Shown here piece after piece: positions 26,370 through 35,179 of a DNA stretch of 64,000 nt. Under the pieces are notes generated by a model. It saw only the letters and a program-made list of their open reading frames with translations. It did no database searches and was not told the DNA's origin. A program made the translations under genes and the position numbers. Source of the DNA: Dichloromethanomonas sp964477085 (lineage in GTDB: Bacteria; Bacillota; Desulfitobacteriia; Desulfitobacteriales; Syntrophobotulaceae); NCBI GenBank assembly GCA_964477085.1, contig CAYZDF010000008.1, forward strand, positions 5,058-69,057, given 5' to 3'. Position 1 is the first letter of the stretch. Every line of letters begins with the position of its first letter.

Positions 26370-27236
26370 GTGGGGAAAAAGATCAACCCCATGGGGATTG
26401 CTGTTCTGGTTTTTGCTGTCATTCTTATCACCTTGACGGCTATTCGCCTTACGGGACTGAGTAGTGATTTTCCAAATCCCGTTGGCAATGCAATGGACCG
26501 GGTTTTATCCCCGGTGGAAAGAGCGATCTGCTATATAGGAGATGGTGTTAAAGATAACGTCCGTACCATCTTTAGTTTTCGTACCGTTAAATCTGAAAAT
26601 GAAGAACTCAGAAAACAAGTGGAACAACTAAAAGGTGATAACCTCCAGCTCAAGCAGCAAGTTCTGGCTGCACTTCGGTATCAGGAGTTGGATCAAGGGG
26701 TATTCCAAAGTCCGACGTTACAGAAGTTTAATAAGATTGGAGCTACTGTGGTTAACCGCAATCCCAGTGCCTGGTATCAGATCGTAACGGTGAATAAGGG
26801 CAGCAATCATGGTGTCAAAATCGATGATCCGGCAGTTGCTAATCTGGGACTTGTCGGAAAAGTGGTGTCGGTTTCTTCGACGACTTCTGATATTTTGCTT
26901 ATCCTGGACGGAGAAGGACAAGTTGGTGCTCTGGTTAGGGATAGTAATGGTAAAGCGATATTTGGTATCCTCCGTGGAACGTATAAGAAGGAGTCCAGAC
27001 TTAATATTGAAGGAAGTTTAGAGATGAATTTCCGTCAGGCCGATGAGGTCAATGTCGGCGATCTGGTCTTTACTTCAGGTTTGGGCGGAGTCTATCCTAA
27101 AGATATTCCCATCGGCGTCGTAGCCGGAGTCAGATTGGATTCCACTGGTTTGCTTAAAACCGCAGCCATTGATCCCATCGTTAATTTTGATGCTATTGAA
27201 GAAGTATATTTAGTAGACATGCCGGAGGGAAGCTAA
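26370..27236 (+). CDS. mreC: Rod-shape determining protein MreC
   Basis: MreC is a bitopic membrane protein linking MreB to the elongasome. It has an N-terminal span (about 8-27), a coiled coil at about 68-100, and the C-terminal beta-barrel lobes (from ATVVNRNPSAWYQ onward). The start is GTG at 26370, placed 6 nt after GGAGGAG; the frame upstream overlaps mreB and lacks a ribosome binding site. The stop overlaps the mreD start by 1 bp. Confidence 0.93.
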   Translation: MGKKINPMGIAVLVFAVILITLTAIRLTGLSSDFPNPVGNAMDRVLSPVERAICYIGDGVKDNVRTIFSFRTVKSENEELRKQVEQLKGDNLQLKQQVLAALRYQELDQGVFQSPTLQKFNKIGATVVNRNPSAWYQIVTVNKGSNHGVKIDDPAVANLGLVGKVVSVSSTTSDILLILDGEGQVGALVRDSNGKAIFGILRGTYKKESRLNIEGSLEMNFRQADEVNVGDLVFTSGLGGVYPKDIPIGVVAGVRLDSTGLLKTAAIDPIVNFDAIEEVYLVDMPEGS

Positions 27237-27754
27237 TGAAACGGTATCTTTTGATGTTTGCGATCCTCATGGTATGTCTCATCTTACCGGGAACCGTTTT
27301 TCATTATTGGTCCTGGGCAGGTATTAAGCCTGACTTCGCCATGCTATGGGTGATTTATCTTGCACTCCACCACCGGCCGGCTGAAGGTATCACTTACGGC
27401 ATTATCTCAGGCTTGCTGGTTGATATGTACTTTGGCCGCTATATTGGCCTGTATGCGATCACCTTTGCCGTAGTGGCACTCTTAATCAGCTTATTACAAC
27501 AGCGTTGGTATAAAGAGAATATCCCATTAACGATGGTTTTGGCGTTTATCGTCTCTTTTTTAGGACAGACAATGATTGTGATAATTGCTTCCACGGCGGG
27601 ACTCAACTGGTATTTTGTTGAAGCTTTCAAGATCATATTAGGTATCGCGCTCTACAATTCTTTACTAGTCCCATTGACTTACCCTCTTATTCACAAATCC
27701 TTTACCAGTGGGCTTTTGCATCAGAAATCCAAATATGTGTATCAGAAATCATAA
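27236..27754 (+). CDS. mreD: Rod-shape determining protein MreD
   Basis: MreD is a small integral membrane protein (172 residues, five or six spans) of the elongation complex. The sequence is hydrophobic throughout, with a central LHHRPAEGITYGIISGLLVDMYF-type loop matching the family. It is coupled to mreC by a 1-bp overlap and is followed by the PBP2 gene after about 15 bp. Confidence 0.92.
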   Translation: MKRYLLMFAILMVCLILPGTVFHYWSWAGIKPDFAMLWVIYLALHHRPAEGITYGIISGLLVDMYFGRYIGLYAITFAVVALLISLLQQRWYKENIPLTMVLAFIVSFLGQTMIVIIASTAGLNWYFVEAFKIILGIALYNSLLVPLTYPLIHKSFTSGLLHQKSKYVYQKS

Positions 27755-27769
27755 TGGGAGGGAGTAAGG

Positions 27770-29833
27770 ATGGAAAAAAGGAATCGGCAGCCTTATCACC
27801 AAAGGCTTACAGGACTCGGCATCGCTGTTGTCTTCATTTTTTTAGTATTGGCATTTAACCTCTGGAGGCTGCAGATCGCCAAGGCTTCTCATTACGCTGA
27901 GCTTGCAGCGGGTAATGCTATTAAGAATGTAACGACACCGTCTGTTCGCGGGGAGATTGTTGATGCCAAGAATCGAGTTTTGGTTCACAGTGTTCCTAAG
28001 TTTGCCCTGATTCTGGACTGGACGGATTTACAAAAAGTAAACAGCAATTGGAAGGATGTTGTTGCAAAACTATCTGAATACATAAAGCCATATTGGCCTA
28101 ATGCCAATCAGTCAGCAGAGCTTATCACCGAAGATATCTTCGTCATGATCCGTAACCAGTGGGAAAGTTATCGTCCTGTCGTTATCCTGGAGGATGTTTC
28201 GCCACAGTTACAAGCTGTCATCGCTGAACACAGCAATGAGCTGCCGGGTGTCAGCATTGAACCGATCCCTATCAGAGTCTATACCCAGGGCACCTTACTG
28301 GGGCAAGTGTTAGGGTTTGTCCGTGAAATCAGTGAGAAGGAAATTGAACAATTTAATCTGCAAGCGGAGAAAAAGGGAGACGACTACCGATATACACAAG
28401 GCGATCTTGTGGGTAAGATGGGAGTCGAAAAAAGTTATGATGTCTGGCTGAGAGGAGATCATGGCATCGATCGGGTCGAGATTGACAGTAATGCCAGACC
28501 TGCGGAAAGGGTAACGATTGAAGAAGCGAAACCGGGATATACCATCAAACTGACAGTTGACAGTGAACTTCAAAAGGCTATGGAAAATAAGCTTGACGAA
28601 GTTATTAAGAATATCGCCAGCAAACATCGGGATGCCCAGGCAGGTGCTGCAGTGGTCATTGATGTCAAGACTGGTAAAATACTGGCCATGGCCTCCAGAC
28701 CTTTTATGGATCCCAATGAACTGATTGGTGTAATTTCCGAGGAAACAGCAGAACGCTATTTCAGCAGTGAAGATGCGGCTTCTTTTAACCGGGCCCTCAC
28801 CGGACTGTATGCACCCGGTTCTACATTTAAGATGATTACAGCGATGGCCGGCTTGGAAGCGGGTGTCGTCAAGCCCAATGATTTTTTTGCCGATGTTCCT
28901 TCTTCGGTAGGCCCCGGACCTGTAATTGCCGAGTGGGGAGGCTATAACTTCGGAATGGTCAACCTTTACCGTGGTTTGGCCAAGTCTTCCAATATCTATT
29001 TCCAGATCGTAGGGCGGAGGGTGTTTGACAAACAGCCTGAGTTAATCCGAAAGATTTGTCATGAGTTTGGATTAGCAGTCCCTACCGGGATTGATATCCC
29101 GGGTGAAGAAATTGGAATTGCACCTTCACCGGAATGGAAAAAAGAATATTTTAAACCTTATTATGATGGACAAAGAGAAAAACAACTGAAAGAGATCGAC
29201 GATAAATATACTAAATTATTAGCGGATGCTAAGGATGAGAATCAAAAGAAGATACTGCAGAAGCAGAAGGAAAATGAAATAGCTCTGGTTGAGGCCGGTT
29301 ACAAAGAAAAAATTGATTACTATGTGAATTGGAGGATGTTTGACAGTTATAACAATTCCATTGGTCAGGGTTATAACTCTTACTCTCTCATTCAATTGGC
29401 TAATTACGTGGCAACCGTTGTCAATGGCGGAAAGCGTTATAAACCTTACCTGGTGGATCAGATCATCAATCCCATAACCGGAGAAGTGGTGAAACAGAAT
29501 AAACCGGAAGTGTTAAATGAGGTTTCCGTTTCTGAGGAAACGCTTGCCGAAGTAAAGAAAGCTATGGCTGGAGTCACGAGTGGAGAGGGGACAGCAGCTT
29601 GGCTCTTTGCTGATGTCCCGCAGTTCAGCGGGGGAGGAAAGACCGGAACAGCCCAAATCGGCTCTAAAGGTACTGCCAAAGGTGAGATGTATAACGGGAT
29701 GTTCGTTGCTTTTGCTCCTTATGATGATCCGCAAATCGCTTTTGCCGGTGTTGTAGAATATGGAGGGCATGGTGGAGATACGGCAGGTTATGTCGCCAAA
29801 GAGGCGTTTATCCAGTATTTCGGTTGGAAATAG
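27770..29833 (+). CDS. mrdA: Penicillin-binding protein 2 (class B transpeptidase)
   Basis: This elongasome transpeptidase cross-links peptidoglycan. It has an N-terminal membrane anchor (18-36), a dimerisation domain, and the transpeptidase domain with STFK (Ser351), SSN (406-408) and KTG (from Lys624). At 687 residues it is slightly long: a highly charged helical segment at about 463-520, rich in Lys/Glu/Asp, sits between SSN and KTG. GGGAGGGAG precedes the ATG. It closes the mre operon and is followed by a terminator. Confidence 0.96.
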   Translation: MEKRNRQPYHQRLTGLGIAVVFIFLVLAFNLWRLQIAKASHYAELAAGNAIKNVTTPSVRGEIVDAKNRVLVHSVPKFALILDWTDLQKVNSNWKDVVAKLSEYIKPYWPNANQSAELITEDIFVMIRNQWESYRPVVILEDVSPQLQAVIAEHSNELPGVSIEPIPIRVYTQGTLLGQVLGFVREISEKEIEQFNLQAEKKGDDYRYTQGDLVGKMGVEKSYDVWLRGDHGIDRVEIDSNARPAERVTIEEAKPGYTIKLTVDSELQKAMENKLDEVIKNIASKHRDAQAGAAVVIDVKTGKILAMASRPFMDPNELIGVISEETAERYFSSEDAASFNRALTGLYAPGSTFKMITAMAGLEAGVVKPNDFFADVPSSVGPGPVIAEWGGYNFGMVNLYRGLAKSSNIYFQIVGRRVFDKQPELIRKICHEFGLAVPTGIDIPGEEIGIAPSPEWKKEYFKPYYDGQREKQLKEIDDKYTKLLADAKDENQKKILQKQKENEIALVEAGYKEKIDYYVNWRMFDSYNNSIGQGYNSYSLIQLANYVATVVNGGKRYKPYLVDQIINPITGEVVKQNKPEVLNEVSVSEETLAEVKKAMAGVTSGEGTAAWLFADVPQFSGGGKTGTAQIGSKGTAKGEMYNGMFVAFAPYDDPQIAFAGVVEYGGHGGDTAGYVAKEAFIQYFGWK

Positions 29834-29850
29834 GCGTATTTGTAAGAATA

Positions 29851-29885
29851 ACCGGGGAATTTGAACCTCGGTTTTTCCTTTTTTC
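29851..29885 (+). terminator. Intrinsic terminator after mreBCD-mrdA
   Basis: ACCGGGG at 29851-29857 pairs with CCTCGGT at 29866-29872 (one G-U) and runs into TTTTTCCTTTTTT. Confidence 0.8.
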
Positions 29886-29964
29886 TAAAGGAAATGGATG
29901 GGCTTCTGTAGAATCATTTTTCCAAGAAACCTAAAGATTTTAATGATAAATCTTCAGGAATAAT

Positions 29965-30028
29965 TTCCAGGTTAAATACATGCCAATAATATTTTTTTAA
30001 CTATTATTATGTTAAATATTACCTGGAA
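29965..30028. repeat. Spaced inverted repeat upstream of minD
   Basis: TTCCAGGT at 29965-29972 is inverted as ACCTGGAA at 30021-30028, about 50 bp apart and flanked by near-identical GTTAAATA motifs. It lies in the probable minD promoter region and could be an operator. Confidence 0.4.
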
Positions 30029-30079
30029 TGGTATTTAGTGTAATTATTATTACATATTAGATGAAAGGTAGGCTTGGAT

Positions 30080-30874
30080 ATGGGTGAAACAATTGTAGTA
30101 ACATCAGGGAAAGGCGGTGTAGGCAAAACTACCACGACAGCGAATCTTGGGACAGCCTTAGCGTTTGCAGGATATAAGGTAGTATTGGTTGACACGGATA
30201 TTGGTCTGCGGAACCTTGACGTCGTCATGGGGCTGGAGAACAGGATTGTGTATGATATCGTCGATGTAACCAGCGGTAACTGTCGACTCAAGCAGGCTCT
30301 CATCAAAGACAAACGATTTGACAGTTTATACCTGCTTCCAGCAGCTCAGACCAAGGATAAGACAGCAGTAAGTCCGGATGAGATGGAAGCTTTGTGCAAT
30401 GAATTACAAGACGACTTTGACTATATATTAATCGATTGTCCTGCAGGTATTGAACAAGGATTCTATAATGCCATTGCAGGAGCAGATAAAGCGATCGTTG
30501 TTACCACTCCGGAAGTAAGCGCAGTACGTGATGCTGACAGAATCATCGGCTTGTTAGAGAGTGCTGACTTGCGTAATCCTAAGCTGGTTATTAACCGTAT
30601 TCGTCCCAAGATGGTCAGGCAGGGAGATATGATGGATATCGAAGATATAGTTGATATATTAGCCATTGATCTTCTTGGTGTAGTTCCGGAGGATGAGAAG
30701 ATCATCGTCTCTACCAACAGGGGTGAACCTGCGGTTATGGATGTTGTATCTCATGCAGGCGAAGCTTATCGAAGGATCGCTCAACGGATCAGGGGTGAAG
30801 AGGTTCCACTTATGAATCTCGATGTATCCAATAATATTATGGATAAGCTTCGGAAATTAGTCGGCATACGCTAG
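30080..30874 (+). CDS. minD: Septum-site determining ATPase MinD
   Basis: MinD is a deviant-Walker ATPase that binds the membrane and positions the division site. GKGGVGKT is at 10-17 and the C-terminal amphipathic helix, NIMDKLRKLVGIR, is intact. The 264-residue length is typical. The ATG at 30080 gives the family N-terminus MGETIVVTSGKGG; a TTG at 30074 would add two residues. It forms an operon with minE, but no minC lies in the usual place upstream. Confidence 0.97.
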   Translation: MGETIVVTSGKGGVGKTTTTANLGTALAFAGYKVVLVDTDIGLRNLDVVMGLENRIVYDIVDVTSGNCRLKQALIKDKRFDSLYLLPAAQTKDKTAVSPDEMEALCNELQDDFDYILIDCPAGIEQGFYNAIAGADKAIVVTTPEVSAVRDADRIIGLLESADLRNPKLVINRIRPKMVRQGDMMDIEDIVDILAIDLLGVVPEDEKIIVSTNRGEPAVMDVVSHAGEAYRRIAQRIRGEEVPLMNLDVSNNIMDKLRKLVGIR

Positions 30875-30897
30875 CCCTGCACAGAGGGGAGGTAATA

Positions 30898-31188
30898 ATG
30901 TTGTGGGATCTTTTATATCGTGTGCTGGGCAAAGAAACTTCAAGTAGTCGTTTCCATGCTAAGGAGCGGTTACGTTTGGTACTGGTTCATGACCGGGCCA
31001 ACATATCACCCTCTCTAATGAACAGATTAAAGGAAGATCTAATAAGGGTGATATCCAATTATATGGTCATTGATGAAGACGGAATGGAGGTGCATCTGGA
31101 TCAGGATGAAAGAGAAGTCGCGCTGATTGCAAGTATTCCTGTTAAAAACATCAGACGGGATTATATGGAGAGGGCTCAGACTTCATAA
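30898..31188 (+). CDS. minE: Cell division topological specificity factor MinE
   Basis: MinE stimulates MinD ATPase and drives Min oscillation. The 96-residue protein has the N-terminal MinD-binding stretch and the LVHDRANISPSLMNRLKEDL segment typical of the family, followed by the C-terminal dimerisation domain. GAGGGGAGG precedes the ATG. Its presence suggests an oscillating Min system rather than a DivIVA-only one. Confidence 0.95.
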   Translation: MLWDLLYRVLGKETSSSRFHAKERLRLVLVHDRANISPSLMNRLKEDLIRVISNYMVIDEDGMEVHLDQDEREVALIASIPVKNIRRDYMERAQTS

Positions 31189-31264
31189 ATAGTTTTTCGA
31201 AAGTAAATATTTAAATTAATATTTTTGATTTGTTTTTGCTCATTAGTCTATACTCAAATTTGAT

Positions 31265-31288
31265 CCGGCCAAATGGCCGGTTTTTTTT
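31265..31288 (+). terminator. Intrinsic terminator after minDE
   Basis: CCGGCC, loop AAAT, GGCCGG, followed by eight T residues. Confidence 0.93.
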
Positions 31289-31372
31289 AATAAACTTTTT
31301 TAAAGTATCATCCTGTGATATAATTTTTCTGTTAAAATGGATCGGAAAACCTTTCACTTAGGGGAAAAACAC

Positions 31373-32545
31373 ATGGTCAAAAAGTCGGAACGAAAATTTT
31401 TAAAGGGTTTTGATTTTGGGATGTTACTGGCTTTGGTGTTGCTGCTGGGAGCGAGCTTGCTGATTTTAAGTACAGCCTCCATTAATGTCATCAAATCGGA
31501 TCCGTATCATTACGTCAAGAGTCAGGCTCTCTGGATCGCTACAGGACTTGTCATAGCGATTGTTGCAGCTGCAATTGATTATGACCACTGGCGTAAGTTT
31601 AACTGGTGGATCTATGGCTTTAACATTCTGCTGCTGGTTCTTGTTTTTGTCGTCGGTTCCTCAGCCAAAGGTGCTCAGCGTTGGATCCCCATCACGTCAA
31701 CAATAGCAATTCAACCTTCGGAATTCGCCAAGGTCTTATTGATTATTACCTTCGCCAATTTCCTCTCCAATAGAAGAGGTAAACTTAATAACGTAAAGGA
31801 CTTTATGTTGCCCCTTTTATTTGTTTTACCTCCCACCATACTCGTCTTTTTACAGCCGGATTTGGGAACTGCGTTGGTATTTGGTGCCATATTTATCGGC
31901 ATGATGTTTGTTGCTGGTGCCAATCCCATTAAATTTGGTGCTATCGTGGTAGGGACTATCAGCACGGTCATCGCCGCAGTCTATTTCCATTTTGCCAAGA
32001 ATCTGCCCTGGCCGCTCAGTTACCTAGAAGGTATGTCTCTCCCGTTAAAAGAATATCAACTGAATCGCCTGATTGTCTTTATTGATCCTTCCAAGGATAC
32101 TTCCGGTGACGCCTACCATATCATTCAATCCGTTTGGGCCATTGGCTCAGGTGGCTTATGGGGAAAAGGTTACCAGGGGGGAACACAGGGACAACTAAAC
32201 TTTCTGCCTGAACACCACACCGACTTCATCTTCTCAGTAGTAGGTGAAGAATTCGGCTTTATTGGGACGTCTATCCTCCTTTTTATCTTTTGCATTTTTT
32301 TATTAAGGATAATCAGTATAAGTATGAAAGCCAGGGATAGTTATGGAATGCTGATCGCAGCAGGGGTGGTTTCCATGCTTACTTTTCATATATTCGTTAA
32401 TGTCGGTATGGTCTCAGGGATTATGCCGGTAACGGGTATTCCGCTGCCATTTATCACATCAGGAGGGAGTTCCATGTGGGCTAACATGTTGGCAGTGGGG
32501 TTAGTCATCAGTGTGGGGCTAAGAGGGGATCGGCCAATGTTTTAG
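31373..32545 (+). CDS. rodA: Rod-shape SEDS glycosyltransferase RodA
   Basis: RodA is the SEDS-family peptidoglycan polymerase that works with PBP2. The 390-residue protein has about ten spans and the family motifs QPSEFAK, KGYQGGTQGQLNFLPEHHTDFIF in part, and the C-terminal PLPFITSGGSS. The ATG at 31373 has TAGGGG upstream; the longer frame from 31337 does not. It is separated from minDE by a terminator and has its own terminator. FtsW is the paralogue, but proximity to mre/pbp2 and sequence favour RodA. Confidence 0.92.
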   Translation: MVKKSERKFLKGFDFGMLLALVLLLGASLLILSTASINVIKSDPYHYVKSQALWIATGLVIAIVAAAIDYDHWRKFNWWIYGFNILLLVLVFVVGSSAKGAQRWIPITSTIAIQPSEFAKVLLIITFANFLSNRRGKLNNVKDFMLPLLFVLPPTILVFLQPDLGTALVFGAIFIGMMFVAGANPIKFGAIVVGTISTVIAAVYFHFAKNLPWPLSYLEGMSLPLKEYQLNRLIVFIDPSKDTSGDAYHIIQSVWAIGSGGLWGKGYQGGTQGQLNFLPEHHTDFIFSVVGEEFGFIGTSILLFIFCIFLLRIISISMKARDSYGMLIAAGVVSMLTFHIFVNVGMVSGIMPVTGIPLPFITSGGSSMWANMLAVGLVISVGLRGDRPMF

Positions 32546-32573
32546 TGGCTCCGTTAACGCTCATATTATCAAT

Positions 32574-32602
32574 AAAAAAGAACATTAGGGTGTTCTTTTT
32601 TT
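32574..32602 (+). terminator. Intrinsic terminator after rodA
   Basis: AAAAAAGAACA pairs with TGTTCTTTTTTT around a TTAGGG loop; the stem runs straight into the T tract. Confidence 0.88.
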
Positions 32603-32669
32603 ACTTTCGGACTCATATCTTTTAGCAGGGTTGTCTCACAGAAGCAAACCTTAAAAAGGTGGTGGGTAA

Positions 32670-33416
32670 ATGAATCCTTTTGATCGTTGGGATGACTGGG
32701 AGTGGGAGAGGGCTGCTCAGGAGATTGGCCGCGATCATCGTAAATATGATCAGGATAACCAAAGGGGTAGACGATATTTTTATGATAGTGGTGTCCCATC
32801 TAAAAATTTCTTAGAAATACTGAATGGCAGTCAAAAGAGGGTTGTTTTGTCAGCACTGTTATTTTTGACCATTGTTTTCAGCTCCAAAGGGGAAGACTTT
32901 ATATCCCAACATGTTTATTCCTTCTATCGAACAAGTATGGATAGCGGCAATCTTTATGCCGCACTCAATAGTATGGCTAAAGAAGCGATAGGGATCCCAG
33001 GCGGAGATAGTATGGCTGTGAATGCTCAAGTTCAAGGTATATTTTATCCTCCTGTGGCAGGAGCGGTAAAGGTAGGTTTTGGGGGGAAGAGTTTTGATGG
33101 CGGAATCAGTAGTGGGATCGAAATCGAAAGTTCTCCGGGAACGCCAGTGCTCTGTCCGCAGGAAGGTGTTGTTTTAGATGTAAGCATGAATGAAGGTCTG
33201 GGGACAATGGTTAAGATTAACTTCGGTAACGGGTGGACAGGAATCATCGGTAATCTTGGTGGAGTCCATGTGCAACAAGGAGATCCGGTTTCTATGGGTT
33301 TAAAACTGGGAACTGTGGGGCTTAGCTCGGTGAGAAAAAAACCTTGGTTGTATTTTGAATTACAAAAAAATAGTAAGCCTGTTAATCCTATCCTCTATCT
33401 TATTCAAAATAAGTAA
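32670..33416 (+). CDS. Inactive M23-like membrane protein (SpoIVFA-like)
   Basis: This 248-residue protein has a charged cytoplasmic head (1-54), one span (57-72) and an extracytoplasmic M23/LytM-type beta domain. The zinc motifs are lost: the HxGxD position reads SSGIEIE and the HxH position reads PWLYFEL. A catalytically dead M23 domain behind one span is exactly the SpoIVFA layout, the scaffold that holds and inhibits SpoIVFB in the outer forespore membrane. spoIVFB follows two genes on. GGTGG precedes the ATG. SpoIVFA identity is an inference from architecture and place. Confidence 0.78.
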   Translation: MNPFDRWDDWEWERAAQEIGRDHRKYDQDNQRGRRYFYDSGVPSKNFLEILNGSQKRVVLSALLFLTIVFSSKGEDFISQHVYSFYRTSMDSGNLYAALNSMAKEAIGIPGGDSMAVNAQVQGIFYPPVAGAVKVGFGGKSFDGGISSGIEIESSPGTPVLCPQEGVVLDVSMNEGLGTMVKINFGNGWTGIIGNLGGVHVQQGDPVSMGLKLGTVGLSSVRKKPWLYFELQKNSKPVNPILYLIQNK

Positions 33417-33516
33417 TAACATAAATTCCCGAAAATACTACCTTATCTATATCACTTACCAAATAAAGAAAAAAATTAACCCAAAATCCTTCAATACGAG
33501 TAAACATCTCGAAAAC

Positions 33517-33555
33517 CTCCTGTCGTAGCAGAGCTATGGCAGGAGATATTTTATT
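33517..33555 (+). terminator. Hairpin, probable terminator after the M23-like gene
   Basis: CTCCTGTCGTAGC (33517-33529) pairs with GCTATGGCAGGAG (33533-33545), counting two G-U pairs, over a 3-nt loop; ATATTTTATTA follows. The rest of 33417-33736 is AT-rich and shows no gene. Confidence 0.6.
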
Positions 33556-33736
33556 AATTTTAGTTTGTTTTCAGCTAAAAACATTGTAATAAAAGAGTGA
33601 TATTGATTATAATAGGGTAGATAATCACTTTTTTTGTTATAATTTATGTTTTATTCATATTGTTTTTTATTTACCATTAAACCGTTATCTCAATATTCAT
33701 ATAATACAGAAACTACCGAAGAGGAGACGAAAATAA

Positions 33737-34207
33737 ATGTTCGAATATTTTCGGGAGTGTTTTATAGTCTGGTTTATCGGATTTTTGCCGATGCTTGGAA
33801 TTTATATCGCTATACCTGTGGGTTTTTTCTTAAAGTTGGACCCTGTTTCTACCATGGTCTGTGCGATTGTTGGGACGTATCTCCCGATCCCGTTGATCAT
33901 CCTTCTCTTCGACTGGCTCAATAGCTACCCTCGAATAAAAAAATTCCTGATGAGATTCTATTCCGAACGATTTACCAGGATGGCAAATAGCCACGGGATG
34001 TGGTTTATGCTCTTGGTATCACCCCTCATTGGAGCGTGGACTGTAAGTATAACGGGTAGATTACTACATATTGACCCCAAGAAAATAGCGACCTTTACAC
34101 TTTTGGGTATGATCCTGTATGGTGTGGTTCTGACATTCTTGATCTCGTTCGGGCTGTGCTACTTCCATGCCAATGAAAACGTGCTCCGAATTCTTGGTAT
34201 GGGATAA
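33737..34207 (+). CDS. Small multi-drug export-type membrane protein (PF06695-like)
   Basis: This 156-residue integral membrane protein has four or five spans and the motif VSPLIGAWTVSI near residue 94, resembling the small multi-drug export family, whose function is really unknown. GAGGAG lies upstream of the ATG. It sits between the SpoIVFA-like and SpoIVFB genes, which are usually adjacent. Expression in sporulation is possible but not shown. Confidence 0.72.
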   Translation: MFEYFRECFIVWFIGFLPMLGIYIAIPVGFFLKLDPVSTMVCAIVGTYLPIPLIILLFDWLNSYPRIKKFLMRFYSERFTRMANSHGMWFMLLVSPLIGAWTVSITGRLLHIDPKKIATFTLLGMILYGVVLTFLISFGLCYFHANENVLRILGMG

Positions 34208-34263
34208 TTTGAATGAGTCCCGCATAAGTTTGTACAGAAGTACAAGTTTAGGTGGGAAAAATC

Positions 34264-35139
34264 ATGCAGATTAAAGGGATTAAGTTAAAAATACATCCGA
34301 CGTTTATCGGGATTTTAATTATTAGTGCTCTCTGTGGCTTTGCAGTAAGAGCATTCATTGTTTTCGGTCTGGTTATCCTGCATGAGCTCATTCATATGCT
34401 GGTAGCCGTTGCTTTCGGTATTCGGGTCAAAAGCATTGAACTCTATCCTTATGGGGGAACAGCAGTCCTGGAAGATACCTTTGAAGGTAAAAGAATGGAA
34501 GAGACCATGATCGCTTTTGCCGGGCCTGCCTTTAATTTAACTCTTTTCTTTATAATTCAGTATCTGCGCTGGGAAGGGATTATTCAGGGGGAGTGGGTGT
34601 TAGAATTAGCAAAGATCAACTTTTGGTTAGCTTCTTTTAATCTCATTCCCGTTCTTCCTCTGGATGGGGGCAGGATAGCCAGAGCCTTTTTCTCACGCAT
34701 CTTCGGTTTTGTTCAGACGACCAGATTTCTGGCGACTGCAGGAAAGTGGTTAGGCGGGATATTTGTAATCTTGGGTTTTTTGTTCCAGGCACTTAGTTTC
34801 GTTATGGTTGAACCGGTACTCCTTATTATCCTTGGTGTATTTTTCTGGATAGGCAGTAGAAAAGAAATCACCAATGCCAGAATGGTATTTCTTAAACAGC
34901 TCTGCCGGAAAAAGGAACAACTTTTGGACCAGGGCCTGATGCGGAGTAATTGTATCACCGTGAGTAAGGATACATCGCTGGGGAAGATTATCGATATGTT
35001 TACGACAGATCAATATTGTTTGATCAGTGTGATTGAGAATAATAACCGTATTGCAAGGACGCTGAGCGAGACCGAAGTGATTCAGGGGATGATGGATCGA
35101 GGACTGGACTCTAAGGCGGGAGAATTATGCAGATCATAA
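34264..35139 (+). CDS. spoIVFB: M50 intramembrane metalloprotease SpoIVFB
   Basis: SpoIVFB is the site-2-type protease that cuts pro-sigma-K in the mother cell. Its zinc motif HELIH is at 40-44 and the second metal motif, NLIPVLPLDGGR, has Asp134. A cytoplasmic CBS-like ATP-sensing domain occupies about 215-290. The 291-residue length matches the Bacillus protein. The ATG at 34264 has AGGTGGG 7 nt upstream. The M23-like gene two positions upstream is its probable SpoIVFA partner. Confidence 0.92.
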   Translation: MQIKGIKLKIHPTFIGILIISALCGFAVRAFIVFGLVILHELIHMLVAVAFGIRVKSIELYPYGGTAVLEDTFEGKRMEETMIAFAGPAFNLTLFFIIQYLRWEGIIQGEWVLELAKINFWLASFNLIPVLPLDGGRIARAFFSRIFGFVQTTRFLATAGKWLGGIFVILGFLFQALSFVMVEPVLLIILGVFFWIGSRKEITNARMVFLKQLCRKKEQLLDQGLMRSNCITVSKDTSLGKIIDMFTTDQYCLISVIENNNRIARTLSETEVIQGMMDRGLDSKAGELCRS

Positions 35140-35142
35140 AAG

Positions 35143-35176
35143 TTGGGACGGCATAGCAAAGTGACACCGTCCCACT
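35143..35176. terminator. Bidirectional hairpin between spoIVFB and the convergent catalase gene
   Basis: TGGGACGG at 35144-35151 pairs with CCGTCCCA at 35167-35174. It lies in the 40-bp gap between the two stop codons. Confidence 0.75.
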
Positions 35177-35179
35177 TAT

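Noticed and set aside
33646..33924. 92-residue plus-strand frame
   Set aside because: It overlaps the well-supported membrane protein gene at 33737 in another frame and has no family-like features.
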